A DNA stretch of 64,000 nucleotides from NCBI GenBank assembly GCA_941918925.1, contig OW799236.1:123006360-123070359 (forward strand). The letters run 5' to 3'. Below the pieces are notes generated by a model. The model ran no database searches and was not told where the DNA came from. It saw nothing but the letters and a program-made list of their open reading frames with translations. Below, piece after piece: positions 47,965 through 59,729 of the stretch; position 1 is the stretch's first letter; each line of letters opens with the position of its first letter. A program made the translations under genes and the position numbers. The DNA is from Phyto melanocephala. Its lineage: Eukaryota; Arthropoda; Insecta; Diptera; Rhinophoridae.

Positions 47965-49908
47965 ACAAGTAAGATTCTATATTCGTTCGTGCCAAATCTG
48001 ATAACACAATTTAATATATAGTGACCACATTTTAGCTTAGCCTAGATTTTAGATTTAATGTTATACGCCATTCTGATTTATCATTTCCGATGCCATCTAT
48101 AATTTTAAATTTTTAAATGGTAAACCGTATTCTCTTAGTAATTTGTTGCCCATATTAATGGATCTAAAAAAAATTATCCGCCATTTTGTTTCGGATTTCA
48201 ACTTGAATTTTACACTTTTTCATAGTTCAATCAATCGCTTTCATATTGTTCAATGCTTTTAAATATACGATATCAATATTGAGGGGTAAATTTATACCCT
48301 TCACCTGTGGTGCACAAGGGTATATATAGCTTTGTAATTCCGTTTGTAATTTCTACAATTTTCATTTCCGACCCCATAAAGTACATATTTTCTAAAAGAT
48401 TATGAATAGAGGAGTCGATTATGCCCTGACCGTCTGCCCGTCTGTCCGTGTGTTGGTTGAAATCAACTTTTAGAAGCAACCATATGTTTCTCAGATCTGT
48501 GTATGGTATCAATCTTTTGGAAATATCCGGGAATGAATCGCTATTGCAATTCAGCACAATCGCCCGATAACTTTCTGAGATATGAGCAAATAAACACGAC
48601 TGCCTCTGTTTTTTCCTATATTTTTACCACCAAAATTAAAATTTTTTTCAGCTTCTAGACAACCGAGAGAGTCAACATTGGTATCATTTGAAATGACTTG
48701 ACTAGGACAATAAACAATTTATGTTGGCCGCCACTACAAAATGGCGGACAATAAATTTATATATGTGCCAAATCTGGTATTTTAAAATGTTACTTCTTGA
48801 ACCCCTTCAATATTGGTATCAAATTAAAGTGCTTGACCAGTAGAATACAGTAAAATATTCTAAAATGTAAAATCAAAGATGGCGTCTTAAACAAAATGGC
48901 GGATACAATTTTTTTTTAACCCCATCAATATGGGTATCAAATTAAAGGGCTTGACTAGTTGAATACACTTAACTACCTAAAAATTCAAAATCGAGAATGG
49001 CGTCGGAAATAATAAAGAAAAAAGGGAAATAACATGAAATATAGGTTAAGCTACGATGTGAGATTATACCTATGTACATGATGGTGAAGGGTATTATCAG
49101 ATTTGACACGGCCGAATATAACACTCTTACTTGTTTTAATTAATAGATTTAAAATAAATACCAATTAATTGTACACTATTTTGGCCATCATAGATTACAA
49201 ACTTTTTTATAATTTATTATATTTTGCTAGTCAAGATATTTTATTTGGTTCTATATTGACCCTAGAATACGAAGACAAATTATCGTTTATAAGTTAAAGG
49301 AAAAACACGGAAGCAGCTTTTTGGTACTTATATCTCAGTTAGTTTTAAGCCGATTTCTCAGCAAAAGTGTTCAAGATTACGGCTTGTAATTTAGTGTCTT
49401 TAGCGTATACAGAAATCAATTCGGAGCTTTAGAAATTTTATATATTTACGAATTTCTGTTTTTTAATTTTTGCCTATAACTTTGCCGATTACTGGCCAAT
49501 TTCTTTATGTATATCCCTAGAGATATCCGAAAATAGTAACAAACGTGTCTATCAATTATCCTAGAGCTGAAAAATTTTAATTTTTCAAGAAAAATGTGAT
49601 AAAAATCACAGGCAGTTGTGTTTATAGCTCAAAAAGTTATAAGGCGACTGTGCTGGATTCAATAGCGACTCATTCCTAAATATTTTCAAATGATTGATAT
49701 CACACACACACACACATCTGGCCAACCTGTGCGGGCTTCGAAAAGTTAATTTCAACCAACAGAAGGATAAACGGTCAGATAGACATCCCTATTCATAAGC
49801 GTTTAGAAAAGATAAACTTTGTGGGATTGGAATGGAATATTATACAAATTACAAACGGAATGATAAAGCTATATATTCATACCCTTGGCACCACAGGTGA
49901 AGGGTATA
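47965..49908 (-). mobile_element. Old HINE outer copy, interrupted by an inverted HINE
   Basis: The 3' end is at 47965 (ACAAGTAAGATTCTATATTC with a decayed hairpin). The 5' end is near 49908 (CACCACAGGTGAAGGGTATA). It is longer than the young copies and includes repeated 'gcgccat...ggtatcaaattaaag' modules and 'ctttgccgattactggcc'. A + strand HINE (48293-49134) is inserted in it. Confidence 0.8.
48293..49134 (+). mobile_element. HINE inner copy, beta-type 5' hairpin
   Basis: The 5' end is TATACCCTTCACCTGTGGTG with a hairpin closed by AAGGGTATA. The INE-like CCGACCCCATAAAGTA block and a (GTCC)-rich run follow. The 3' end at 49134 is a decayed hairpin (GATTTGACACGGCCGAATA) followed by ACTCTTACTTGT. 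It carries the 'atggcgga' and 'ggtatcaaattaaag' modules, so it is the longer old type. Confidence 0.85.
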
Positions 49909-50842
49909 ATAAGCTTGCAAGGGCGTATTTTATTGACAATTTAATACATATTTTATAAGCGAAACCATTTGTATTATGTTCGGAGTGCAAAAAAAATTAT
50001 GTTTACACGTAAAATATTTCTTTTAATTATCCACATTGGACACAACTTCTGCTTTAAAGTGTAACAATTTTTAGTTTTCAATAGCGTTAATGTCAACTTT
50101 CACCTTAAACAGACACGTAACACACTAACACTGTGTATTATTTATAGCAATATTGCAGCATCACCTAAGTCTTAAATCCGAAAAGAAACTTTTGATGAAA
50201 CTAAGTAACATTTCAAAAGAATGATCTTTGAATAGAAATATTGCCGCTCTTAAAGCTTGCATAAGAATTTCTGTGCTAAATGATTTGACTGCACCGCATA
50301 CATACGCACACAGGCACACACACACACCATCATCCTCTTAATCCGATTATGTTTTATGATGACAATGTCCCAATATTTTATGGACGCAGGTTTTAATGCC
50401 TGACCATGAATGTTGTTTGGTTGTTAAAAAGCAAATCCGTCTCAAGCTAATGCATACCGTTTTAACACCACAATAGAATGTATCACGTCATATTAGAGTG
50501 TGATTTTGGAAGATGACAACATAAAGACATACATAAATCAGAGATTCACGATTTTTTTTTTACATTATACCCCATTAAGGCAATATATTGTAGGATAAAT
50601 TGAAATTTTGTTTTAATAAACTTAGAAATTTTAACTCAAATTGAAAAAATTAAAAAAATGCGAAATTAAAAAATATAATGTTATTACATATTTATACATA
50701 CATACATATGTATATGTAGATTACATCTCAAATCTTTTAATATAAAAAATCTCTGTTGTTTGTATGTATTAGTAATTTGTTTTTGGAAATCCCTGTATTT
50801 CTGTTTTTATATGATAATGGGATATTTTGGAATCCGTTAGAT
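49909..50842. other. AT-rich intronic DNA
   Basis: A (CA)n run lies near 50318-50327. Nothing else was identified. Confidence 0.5.
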
Positions 50843-50989
50843 AGATCTCACACCCAAAAATTACAGTTTGCACACTCTTGAGTTTGTTGGTAAGAAAGGG
50901 AGAGATACTATACTACCACTCTATACTCCCTTCCTCTCTCACCCACAAACTCAAGATGTTGCAAACTTTAATTTGTGCGTGTGAGAGCT
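50843..50989. mobile_element. MITE E, hairpin-like
   Basis: The left arm CTCACACCCAAAAATTACAG matches the reverse complement of the right arm (CTCACACGCACAAATTAAAG). Pairing continues through AGTTTGCA and CTTGAGTTTG with small gaps, so almost the whole 140 bp can fold. There is no ORF, and the target duplication is unresolved. Confidence 0.7.
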
Positions 50990-51767
50990 GTTTTAGGTGG
51001 CTTTATAATTAACAAATTCTCTATTATTCAACCAAAACGTCTCATATCCCAGCAAAAACTCTGATTACAAAATAAAAACTCAAAAGTACAAAAACACGGT
51101 TCTAACTACTTACAATTTGGCATCAAAACACTTTATTTAACCACGTTAATGTCAACTGAGGCAAGTACTTACCACGCTCGCCTACAGATAAGGACCTAAG
51201 TAAGTACTTACTTCGATGACTTCAAAAATATAGATGCATTAAATAAGTTCCTTTTAACAAACTTCTGAATAAGAAATTGTATGGTGTGTGTATCTGAGCA
51301 AATGTCTGACACATAAATATTAATATTACACGTTATAAACCAAGTCATTACTTACACACTTCTTGTGTGTTGTTCAGCAATAGCAAGTTTTTTCTGGGCG
51401 TTCAAAATGTAGGTGGTTGGTAAAAAATATTACACAAATAAGAAATAACTGCTCAAGTCGACATAAGCTAAAATTGAGGTTATACCACCATTGCGATCCA
51501 TCAATATAAAACTATCCTTAGGTGAATTTTTCACTACTTTGGATGGCTTTACAGGAAGATATAGCGTAAGAGCTTTTAACCTATATTTTTTGAATGAATA
51601 ATTTGAAATAATAACTTAAACTTAAAGATTACCTGAATATGCGAAAACCGATATGCTCTTTAATTATTGAAGAATAATAGTCTTTGTTTTAAAGGTAAGT
51701 AATTAATAAAATTCAACTCAAAAATTTAAAAGGGCTTTCCAGAAAAACTATAAAAACAGGCATAATA
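50990..51767. other. AT-rich intronic DNA
   Basis: Nothing identified. Confidence 0.5.
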
Positions 51768-51898
51768 GGGGCCAAATTATGCCATTCGATCGCGATCGAA
51801 ATTTTACTCGAACGATTGAGCTCGCCGTGCTTTAGATATAGAGATTCTAATAAGAATTTTCTAATCTCGATCACGTTCGAATGCCGTAATTTGCACCA
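51768..51898. mobile_element. MITE B, complete copy 2
   Basis: The left end GGGGCCAAATTATGCCATTC and right end GAATGCCGTAATTTGC are inverted. The core TAGAGATTCTAATAAGAATT is identical to the copy at 37547-37674. The ends are more diverged than in copy 1. Confidence 0.8.
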
Positions 51899-52427
51899 AG
51901 GTTTTACTTATGGCCACAGAAATTCTAGAAAATCTGTAAGACATAAATTCATAAGGGATCAAGACCAAATAGAAGTAACAAAGGACCAAAACTAAATTTT
52001 TTCATTCGGTCGGTCCAGCTTAGAGCGACGTCCCTATGTGTGCAAAGGGTGTCCAACGCTACATATATTTCCATATGGGTTCCAGTGTACCATTATTTAC
52101 AGAATGGCAACGTTTAAATTTTGGAAATTCGTTAACGAACCAATAAAAATATTTTCGTTGTTTTGGCGCAGAAAAAAATAAGTTCAAATAAGAAAAAGGG
52201 GGATGGGCTTTACTATGTTTATTTCCAAAGCTTAGTTGTTGGCCCTAATGTTAGACCAAACTATTTTAAAAACTCTTTACAGATTGCGATTTACAAATAC
52301 CATGATCCTATCAACATCGCCCAAAGACTTGCTGAAAGATACGCAGAAGTTAAGCAGGCTAATGTTGATAGATTTTAAGATGGCAGTAGACTTCATTACA
52401 GATCATAAGACATCAAATGAATGGTTA

Positions 52428-53003
52428 ATAATACACATGTAGGGGGAATATCGAAGCAGACCACTACTATCACGGGTCCCTTTTCGACCCCCTTCGCTCC
52501 TCAGTGATGTCGTGTCTACCGATCAGTATACCTTCAATCACTGAGTCCCGCGCCACAACCGGCGTTTGCTCTGGACTAGGAAAACGATTTCCACTGCCGA
52601 CAGGTGATTGTCGACAATCCTCATCGCACAGTCCTTTGTAATCGCCAGCATCTCCCTCAGACTAAGGTCCCCCATCGCACTCACACCTAAAGTGTGCTTG
52701 CCTGTGATCCTTAATCTTCCGCTCGCCAACGCCGGACACTCGCATACTACATGCGCTGCCGTCTCGGCATCCTCCAGGCACATTCTACAAATATCATCAT
52801 CCACGATCTGCATCCTCTTCAGATGATATTTGAAGTTACCATGTCCTGTAATCAACGCAGTGATTCAGCTCATCATACTCCGATTAAAACCGAGTATCTT
52901 TACTGCACCCCTGCCAAGTGGCTCCCTGAGCACCATACGGGCCTGTCTACACGTGGTTCCCTCCATCCAACTTCGCAAGTTTATAGAGTTCACCCATTGA
53001 AAG
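52428..53003 (-). mobile_element. 5'-truncated LINE (I/R1-type) with zinc knuckle
   Basis: The minus-strand frame 52855-52538 ends ORF2 with a CX2CX8HX4C zinc knuckle (CRMC...H...C) after ITGHGNFKYHLKRM and before LASGRLR and LSLREML motifs, as in I/R1-clade elements. The 3' UTR (52540-52428) is the source type of the fragments at 20624 and 22974. The target duplication AATGAATGGTTA is perfect (52416-52427 and 53004-53015). Confidence 0.9.
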
Positions 53004-53015
53004 AATGAATGGTTA

Positions 53016-55106
53016 GTCTTTAAGATTCTTTGTAACTAAGCTGCCAAGAAAACAGAATGTACTAACTTCAATATTCTTTACTCGAAACTTTATGTTGTCT
53101 AGGAGTGTTTCAGAGCATTACATTACTCTTCTCTTGGAAGCAGGTAAACACTAAGTAAGCAATTTAAAGAGCTCTTTTTGGTGATGAAGTTTTTTGGTAA
53201 AATATTTCATTGCTAATATCAGGAATATAAATTTATTTCCATTGTCCAGCACGGCTACCAGTAGAGTTATAGTATCCTTACATTCTTATTATATTTTATT
53301 TGTAGAGAAAGTAAAGCAAGTCCACTGGCCACAAGTTGGGAATCTCTGTGTTAGATAAGTGCCATACATTGCACATTCGGCATACTTGCATACATATGTA
53401 CATACATGTATGTATGTATGTTTGTTTAAATATTTTTTAAGAGGCAATTAAAAGTCTTTATTCTAATTTATTTCCAAAAAATGCAAATAATAATTTGATT
53501 TCAAATTTGGTGGTGCTGTTTTATTTGTTTTGTTTCTTTGCGAGCATACATACATACGTATTTGTGAAATTGTCTGGCCAGCCAAAACGAAACCACACCT
53601 AAATTGGCAGACTGACACTGTGTGACACTCATTTCGGTTAAGGATCACATTAAATGATTGTAAAAAAATTTATTGACAAGTTTCTCTTAAAATTGGCATA
53701 AATACATAAGTATTCAAAAAAAAAAAAACAAATACAATAAAAAATATAACCGTAAGGCATTTGTCTAATGTATTGGGAAACTTAAGTTTATGGATTCAAA
53801 TGTCTTTAAACACCAATTGATATAACGTGACCTAAATTTACTTCCAAAAATGACAACGGTGCTTAGGACATTTAACCAAAGCGAGTTTTTTTATTGTTTA
53901 CTGAATTTTTTTTTCCTGGAGCAGACACGGAGGCGGATCCTTAGAAGAAATGTATGTTCATTAAGGTAACTGCTTTTCTGTTTCTATCTATTTACAGATC
54001 TGCGTATTGTACAAAAAATCAGTGGAAAGGACCAGCAGTTAAGGTGTCTTAGTTCACTTACTTTTATTACATTTTTTAATTTACAAAATAAGTATCCCCC
54101 ATCATTTCCTTCCTTCATAATTTGAGTCACAAAATACTTAAAATTTTATAAGTCTCTTAATTATTCCACCGAAATAAATCACTTGGACCTAATGCTGCAT
54201 AAAACATAATTATGGCAGGCAGTGTACCGTTATAGACGACAGTGATTGATTTTAATTTACACATAAAATTCTTGTTTAAATTATTTCATTCTTGATACTT
54301 AATGACATGCGAACATACATACACAAGTATTTTTACACCAGAAGGCGTTTACTTTTTAGGCGCAGTTTACTGCAAATACTAAATAAATAAAATGTTTTTA
54401 CAACTTTTTGCTAGTAAATTGTAGTGGGTGGTAAATAACAATGTAACAATAATAACTATTTGCAATTCAATTATGGTCTATAACAAATTTGTACACAATT
54501 TAATTTGCATAATAACATATCATTAACAGCAGTTAGTCATTAATAAAAATTAACAAAATTTTCGTCAATATGAAAATAATAAAGATTTAAAAATTTAACA
54601 AAAATATTTAAAATTCTATATTTAATCAGCGTTTTAAAAAGGAAGCCTGTAATTTAATACAAGTTTTGTTATAGTCGTTTATTCTTTATTATTTTATATT
54701 TTGTCCTTTTAAATATTTTTTTTTTTTTGCTAGTTTCATCCTTGATACAAATTTAGAACAAACTTTTTTATGATGTTTTTTTATTTACGTGAGTTTCTTA
54801 CCGGAAGTGCATGCAATTTACGGCAGCTTTTACAGCGAGCATTGTGACATTTAAGCAACAAAAAAACTCAAACTTTTTATGCTTTTTTAGCCAAGTATTA
54901 AATTAAGGAAATATTCATACATATATAACAATTAAGTACGGGGGTCAACGGAAAAGTTTACATTAGAAGCTCTACAAAGATTATAATATTAAACACAAAC
55001 GGATGGACGACAACTTTCAAAGTAAAAATTTGTGACATTTATAAAAAGCACACTTTAATTTGGAAGTTTAGCAAACATTGCTGCATATTGCATCAAATAC
55101 AACATC
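53016..55106. other. AT-rich intronic DNA
   Basis: A GTATGTAT patch lies near 53395-53420. No gene or repeat was recognised. Confidence 0.5.
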
Positions 55107-55947
55107 AACAAGTAAGAGTGTTATATTCGGCCATGCCGAATCTTATATACCCTTCACAACGTGTAGTCATGCAATAACAGTAGTTTGTATCACCATTCAT
55201 CTCATATGAAATACGTACATAAATATATAAAAAACATACCTATATAAAAACATCCCATTGTAAAATTAAAAATTAACGTATGTATGTTAAATAAAAAATT
55301 TTTTAAAAAAATTTAAAAAAAAATTAAAAAATAAATTTTAAAAAAAATTTAAAAAAAAATTTTAAAAAAATAATTAAAATATAAATAATAAATATAAAAC
55401 AAAAAAAAAATAAAAAAAATTAAAAAAAAAATTTAAAAAAAAATTTAAAAAAAATATAATAAAAATATAAATAATATATTAAATAAAAATTAAAAAAAAA
55501 ATAAAAAAAAAGTTTAAAAAAAAATATAAAAAAATAAAAATAAAATTTTTTTGGCTCAGCTGGGATTCGATCTCCGTTTACTTTACCAATATACACGTTT
55601 GTATGTATGTATGTTGTTGTTGTAATTGTTTTGGTGGAAAAAAATCGAGGTGGTCGTGGGTTTTTGCTCATATCTCAGTTGTTTATGAACCGATGTTTCT
55701 GATTTTCAATACCGATCTACTCCCGAATATTTTTGATATTTTAATACCTCACCCGGGTCTAAGCGATTTCGGGGGGCTTCAAAAAGTTGATTTCAACATA
55801 CACACGGACAGACGGTCAGACGGACAGACTGACAATGCTAAATCGACTCCCCAATTCATAAGCTTTCAGAAAATATATACTTTATGGGGTCGGAAATGAA
55901 AATTGTAGAAATTTCACACGGAATGACAAACCTATATATACCCTTTT

Positions 55948-56697
55948 TATACCCTTCACACAGTGAAAAAGGGTATATATCGATGCCTTACTTCCTCAAC
56001 CTCGTATCTTAAAAAATACGGTTTTGACTTTTTCATATCAAACGATTGTTTTATGCATTAACTAAAAAAGATTAGTATATTATTATTACTAATATACATA
56101 AATACAATCAATTCCTTAATAATTGCATTTAAACTTTTAACCAAACACCGAAGTATAAAAATAGTAACCGTTTTTCTTTTCTTTCCTGAAAAATTTTATT
56201 TTTTAAGATACGAGGTTGAGGAAGTAAGGCATCGATATAGGTTTGTCATTCCGTGTGAAATTTCTACAATTTTGATTTCCGACCCCATAAAGTATATATT
56301 TTCTGAAAGCTTATGAATAGGGGAGTCGATTAAGCGCTGTCAGTCTGTCCGTCTGTCCGTGTGTATGTTGAAATCAACTTTTTGAAGCCCCCCGACATCG
56401 CTTGGACTCGGGTGAGGTATTAAAATATCAGAAATATTCGGGAGTAGATCGGTATTGAAAATCAGAAACATCGGTACATAAACAACTGAGATATGAGCAA
56501 AAACCCACGACCACCTCGATTTTTTTTTTCACAAAAACAACATTACAACAACAACATACATACATACAAACGTGTATTCTGGTTAGAGAAAACGTGGCAT
56601 TGAATCCCAGCTGAGCAAAAAAAAAATTTTTTCAATTTTTTTAAAAATTTTTTTTTTTATTTTTTATTTAATATATTATTTATATTTTTATTATTAT
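55948..56697 (+). mobile_element. HINE stack, unit P1 (5' part only)
   Basis: This unit starts with TATACCCTTCACACAGTG at 55948, carries MITE D at 55980-56235 and runs through the T-arm-like block into the A/T tract. It stops at 56697, where unit P2 begins. No matching 3' end for it was found. Confidence 0.82.
55980..56235. mobile_element. MITE D with 37-bp perfect inverted repeats
   Basis: The ends CGATGCCTTACTTCCTCAAC and the exact inverse at the right are identical over 37 bp. TA lies on both sides (55978-55979 and 56236-56237). Removing the element and one TA restores GGGTATATATAGG, the sequence seen at the same place in the sister HINE copies, so the empty site is documented within this window. 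Confidence 0.95.
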
Positions 56698-58345
56698 TAT
56701 ACCCTTCACACAGTGAAAAAGGGTATATATAGGTTTGTCATTCCGTGTGAAATTTCTACAATTTTGATTTCCGACCCCATAAAGTATATATTTTCTGAAA
56801 GCTTATGAATAGGGGAGTCGATTAAGCGCTGTCAGTCTGTCAGTCTGTCCGTCTGACCGTCTGTCCGTGTGTATGTTGAAATCAACTTTTTGAAGCCCCC
56901 CGACATCGCTTGGACTCGGGTGAGGTATTAAAATATCAGAAATATTCGGGAGTAGATCGCTATTGAAAATCAGAAACATCGGTACATAAACAACTGAGAT
57001 ATGAACAAAAACCCACGACCACCTCGATTTTTTTTTCACAAAAACAACATTACAACAACAACATACATACATACAAATGTGTATACAGGTTAGAGAAAAC
57101 GTGGCATCGAATCCCAGCTGAGCAAAAAAAAATTTTTTTTATTATACCCTTCACACAGTGAAAAAGGGTATATATAGGTTTGTCATTCCGTGTGAAATTT
57201 CTACAATTTTCATTTCCGACCCCATAAAGTATATATTTTCTGAAAGCTTATGAATAGAGGAGTCGATTAAGCCCTGACCGTCTGTCCGTCTGTCCGTCTG
57301 ACCGTCTGTCCGTGTGTATGTTGAAATCAACTTTTTGAAGCCCCCCGACATAGGTTGGACCCGGGTAAGGTATTAAAATATCAGAAATATTCGGGAGTAG
57401 ATCGGTATTGAAAATCAGAAACATCGGTACATAAACAACTGAGATATGAGCAAAAACCCAAGACCACCTCGATTTTCTTTTCATAAAAACAACATTACAA
57501 CAACAACATACATACATACAAACGTGTATACTGGTTAGAGAAAACGTGGCATCGAATCCCAGCTGAGGCAAAAAAATTTTTTTTTAAATTTTTTTAAAAT
57601 TTTTTTTTTTAATTTTTTTTTTATTTTTTTTTTATTTTTTATTTAATATATTATATATATTTTTATTATTATTTTTTTTTATTTTTTTTTTTTAATTTTT
57701 TCTTTATTTTTTTTTTGTTTTATATATATTATATATGTATATAATAATTTTTTTTTTTTAATTTTTTTTTTTAATTTTTTTTTTTAAAATTTTTTTTTAT
57801 TTTTTATTTTTTTTTTTGTTTTTTTTAACATACATACGTGAATTTACTGTTATTGCATGACTACACGTTGTGAAGGGTATATAAGATTCGGCACGGCCGA
57901 ATATAGCGCTTTTACTTGTTTTTTTTTATTTTTTTTTTTAATTTTTTTTTATTTATTTTTATTTTTTTTATTTAATATATTATTTATATTTTTATTATAA
58001 TTTTTTTTTTTAATTTTTTTTTTTTTTTAATATTTTTTTTTTATTTTTTTTGTGTTATATTTATAATATATATTTTAAATATTTTTTAAAAAATTTTTTT
58101 TTTTAATTTTTTTTTTAATTTTTTTTTAAAATTTTTTTTTTTTAAATTTTTTTTTTAAATTTTTTTTAACATAATATGTACGTAAATTTATAATTTTACA
58201 ATGGGATGTTTTTATATATGTATGTTTTTTATATGTATGTACGTATATCATATGGAATGGTGATACAAACTACTGTTGTTGCATGACTACACGTTGTGAA
58301 GGGTATATAAGATTCGGCACGGCCGAATATAGCGCTCTTACTTGT
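56698..58345 (+). mobile_element. HINE stack, unit P2, split by P3
   Basis: The 5' end is at 56698 (TATACCCTTCACACAGTG). The first part stops at 57142 in the A/T tract, where P3 is inserted. From 57920 the A/T tract resumes, ending with TGAAGGGTATATAAGATTCG and the ATTCGGC/GCCGAAT hairpin, then CTCTTACTTGT at 58345. P1 could equally own this 3' end. Confidence 0.75.
57143..57919 (+). mobile_element. HINE stack, unit P3, complete and young
   Basis: The 5' hairpin TATACCCTT...AAGGGTATA is at 57143 and the 3' end CTTTTACTTGT is at 57919. It is nearly identical to 31682-32480 on the other strand. Block order from 5' to 3': CCGACCCCATAAAGTATATA, a GTCC/GTCT run, 'ttgaagccccccgacata', ACTGAGATATGAGC, the T-arm-like ATCGAATCCCAGCTGAG, an A/T-only tract, then the 3' hairpin. 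Confidence 0.9.
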
Positions 58346-58393
58346 TCACTGTGTGAAGGGTATAAAAATGTGTATTGACATTTGCTTACTCAT

Positions 58394-59174
58394 TATACCC
58401 TTCACCTGTGGTGCACAAGGGTATATATAGCTTTGTCATTCCGTTTGTAATTTCTACAATTTTCATTTCCGACCCCATAAAGTATATATTTTCTGAAAGC
58501 TTATGAATAGAGGAGTCGATTAAGCCCTGACCGTCTGTCCGTCTGTCCGTCTATCCGTCTGTCCGTCTGCCCGTCTGTCCGTGTGTTGGTTGAAATCAAC
58601 TTTTAGAAGCAACTATATGTTCCTCAGATCTGTATATGGTATCAATCTCTTGGAAATATCCAGGAATGAATCGCTATTGAAATTCAGCACAATCGCCCCA
58701 TAACTTTCTGAGATATGAGCAAAAAACCACGACCACCTCGTTTTTTTTCACAATTACAACAACAACATACATACATACATACATGTAAAAAACATACCAA
58801 ACAAAAAAAATTACAAAAAAAAAAAAATTAAAAATAAGAAAAAAATAATAAAAAAAACTAAAAAAAAAAAATTTAAAAAATTTAAAAAAAAATTTAAAAA
58901 AATTTTTTAAAAATTTTTCTAAAAAAATTTTTTAAAAAAATTTAAAAAAAAATATAAAAAAAAAATAATAAAATATAAATAATATATTAAATAAAATAAA
59001 ATAAAATAAAATTTTTTTGGCTCAGCTGGGATTCGATGCCACATTTATTCTAACGTGTACGTATGCACGTATTTTATATGGGATGAATGTGATACAAACA
59101 ATTGTTATTGCATGACTACACGTTGTGAAGGGTATATAAGATTCGGCACGGCCGAATATAGCACTGTTACTTGT
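58394..59174 (+). mobile_element. HINE copy, beta-type 5' hairpin
   Basis: The 5' end is TATACCCTTCACCTGTGGTG, closed by AAGGGTATA. A long run of (CCGTCTGT)n-type repeats follows at about 58529-58582. The 3' end has a perfect ATTCGGC-ACG-GCCGAAT hairpin and CACTGTTACTTGT at 59174. It also has the T-arm-like TGGGATTCGATGCCACA motif on the + strand near 59026, opposite to its usual orientation, so this copy may be a chimera. Confidence 0.82.
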
Positions 59175-59237
59175 TTCTTTTTCTGCTTGCACTCTCAACA
59201 ATCTATTTTTGTGATGATGTCATATGAAAGAACTGAA

Positions 59238-59490
59238 AACATTCGCACCATTCGCTCAGTATTCGTTGACATTTGTGTTTTGCTTATGTACATATGTATG
59301 TGTATATACATGAGAAGATAAACGATTTGATAATTTCATTTAGTTTTTTTTTTCAACACCAGAAACATATTAACTTTAATTGTTGTATCACGCTCATTAA
59401 AACCATTCATACCATTCGCTCAGTATTCGTTGCTTTTTCAACCAGCATTAAAACCATTCATACCATTCGCTCAGTATTCGTTGCTTTTGC
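59238..59490. repeat. Three copies of a 22-bp motif, two in a 52-bp tandem
   Basis: ACCATTCGCTCAGTATTCGT followed by TG occurs near 59247, 59411 and 59463. The last two belong to a 52-bp tandem unit that also holds ATTAAAACCATTCAT. The first copy is farther away and more diverged. Confidence 0.85.
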
Positions 59491-59729
59491 GACTGTTAGT
59501 TTACTTTTGTAGAAGACAAGCAACGCATGATTCGTTATTCGTTACACTCCATTATTGTGAATCATGTTATGCATTGCTTTACTAACAACGTCAAGGTATT
59601 TGCCCAACTTAATTTGACATTTCTCTGTTTCAGTCTTTGACAAATTCAACAACGTAGAGATACACATTAAGCAACGCGGTAAGGTTTTTAAAGCTTTTTT
59701 GCGAAAAATTTCTTTTAAATAAAAATGCA

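Larger units (their letters stand above)
55107..58364 (-). mobile_element. HINE outer copy split by stacked inverted HINEs
   Basis: The 3' end is at 55107 (AACAAGTAAGAGTGTTATAT with the ATTCGGC/GCCGAAT hairpin). The body runs to 55947, where the 5' hairpin is cut after CCCTTTTT. The rest of the 5' end (CACTGTGTGAAGGGTATA) is at 58347-58364. Everything between, 55948-58346, is + strand HINE sequence inserted between T residues, the Helentron-type T^T target. Confidence 0.88.
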
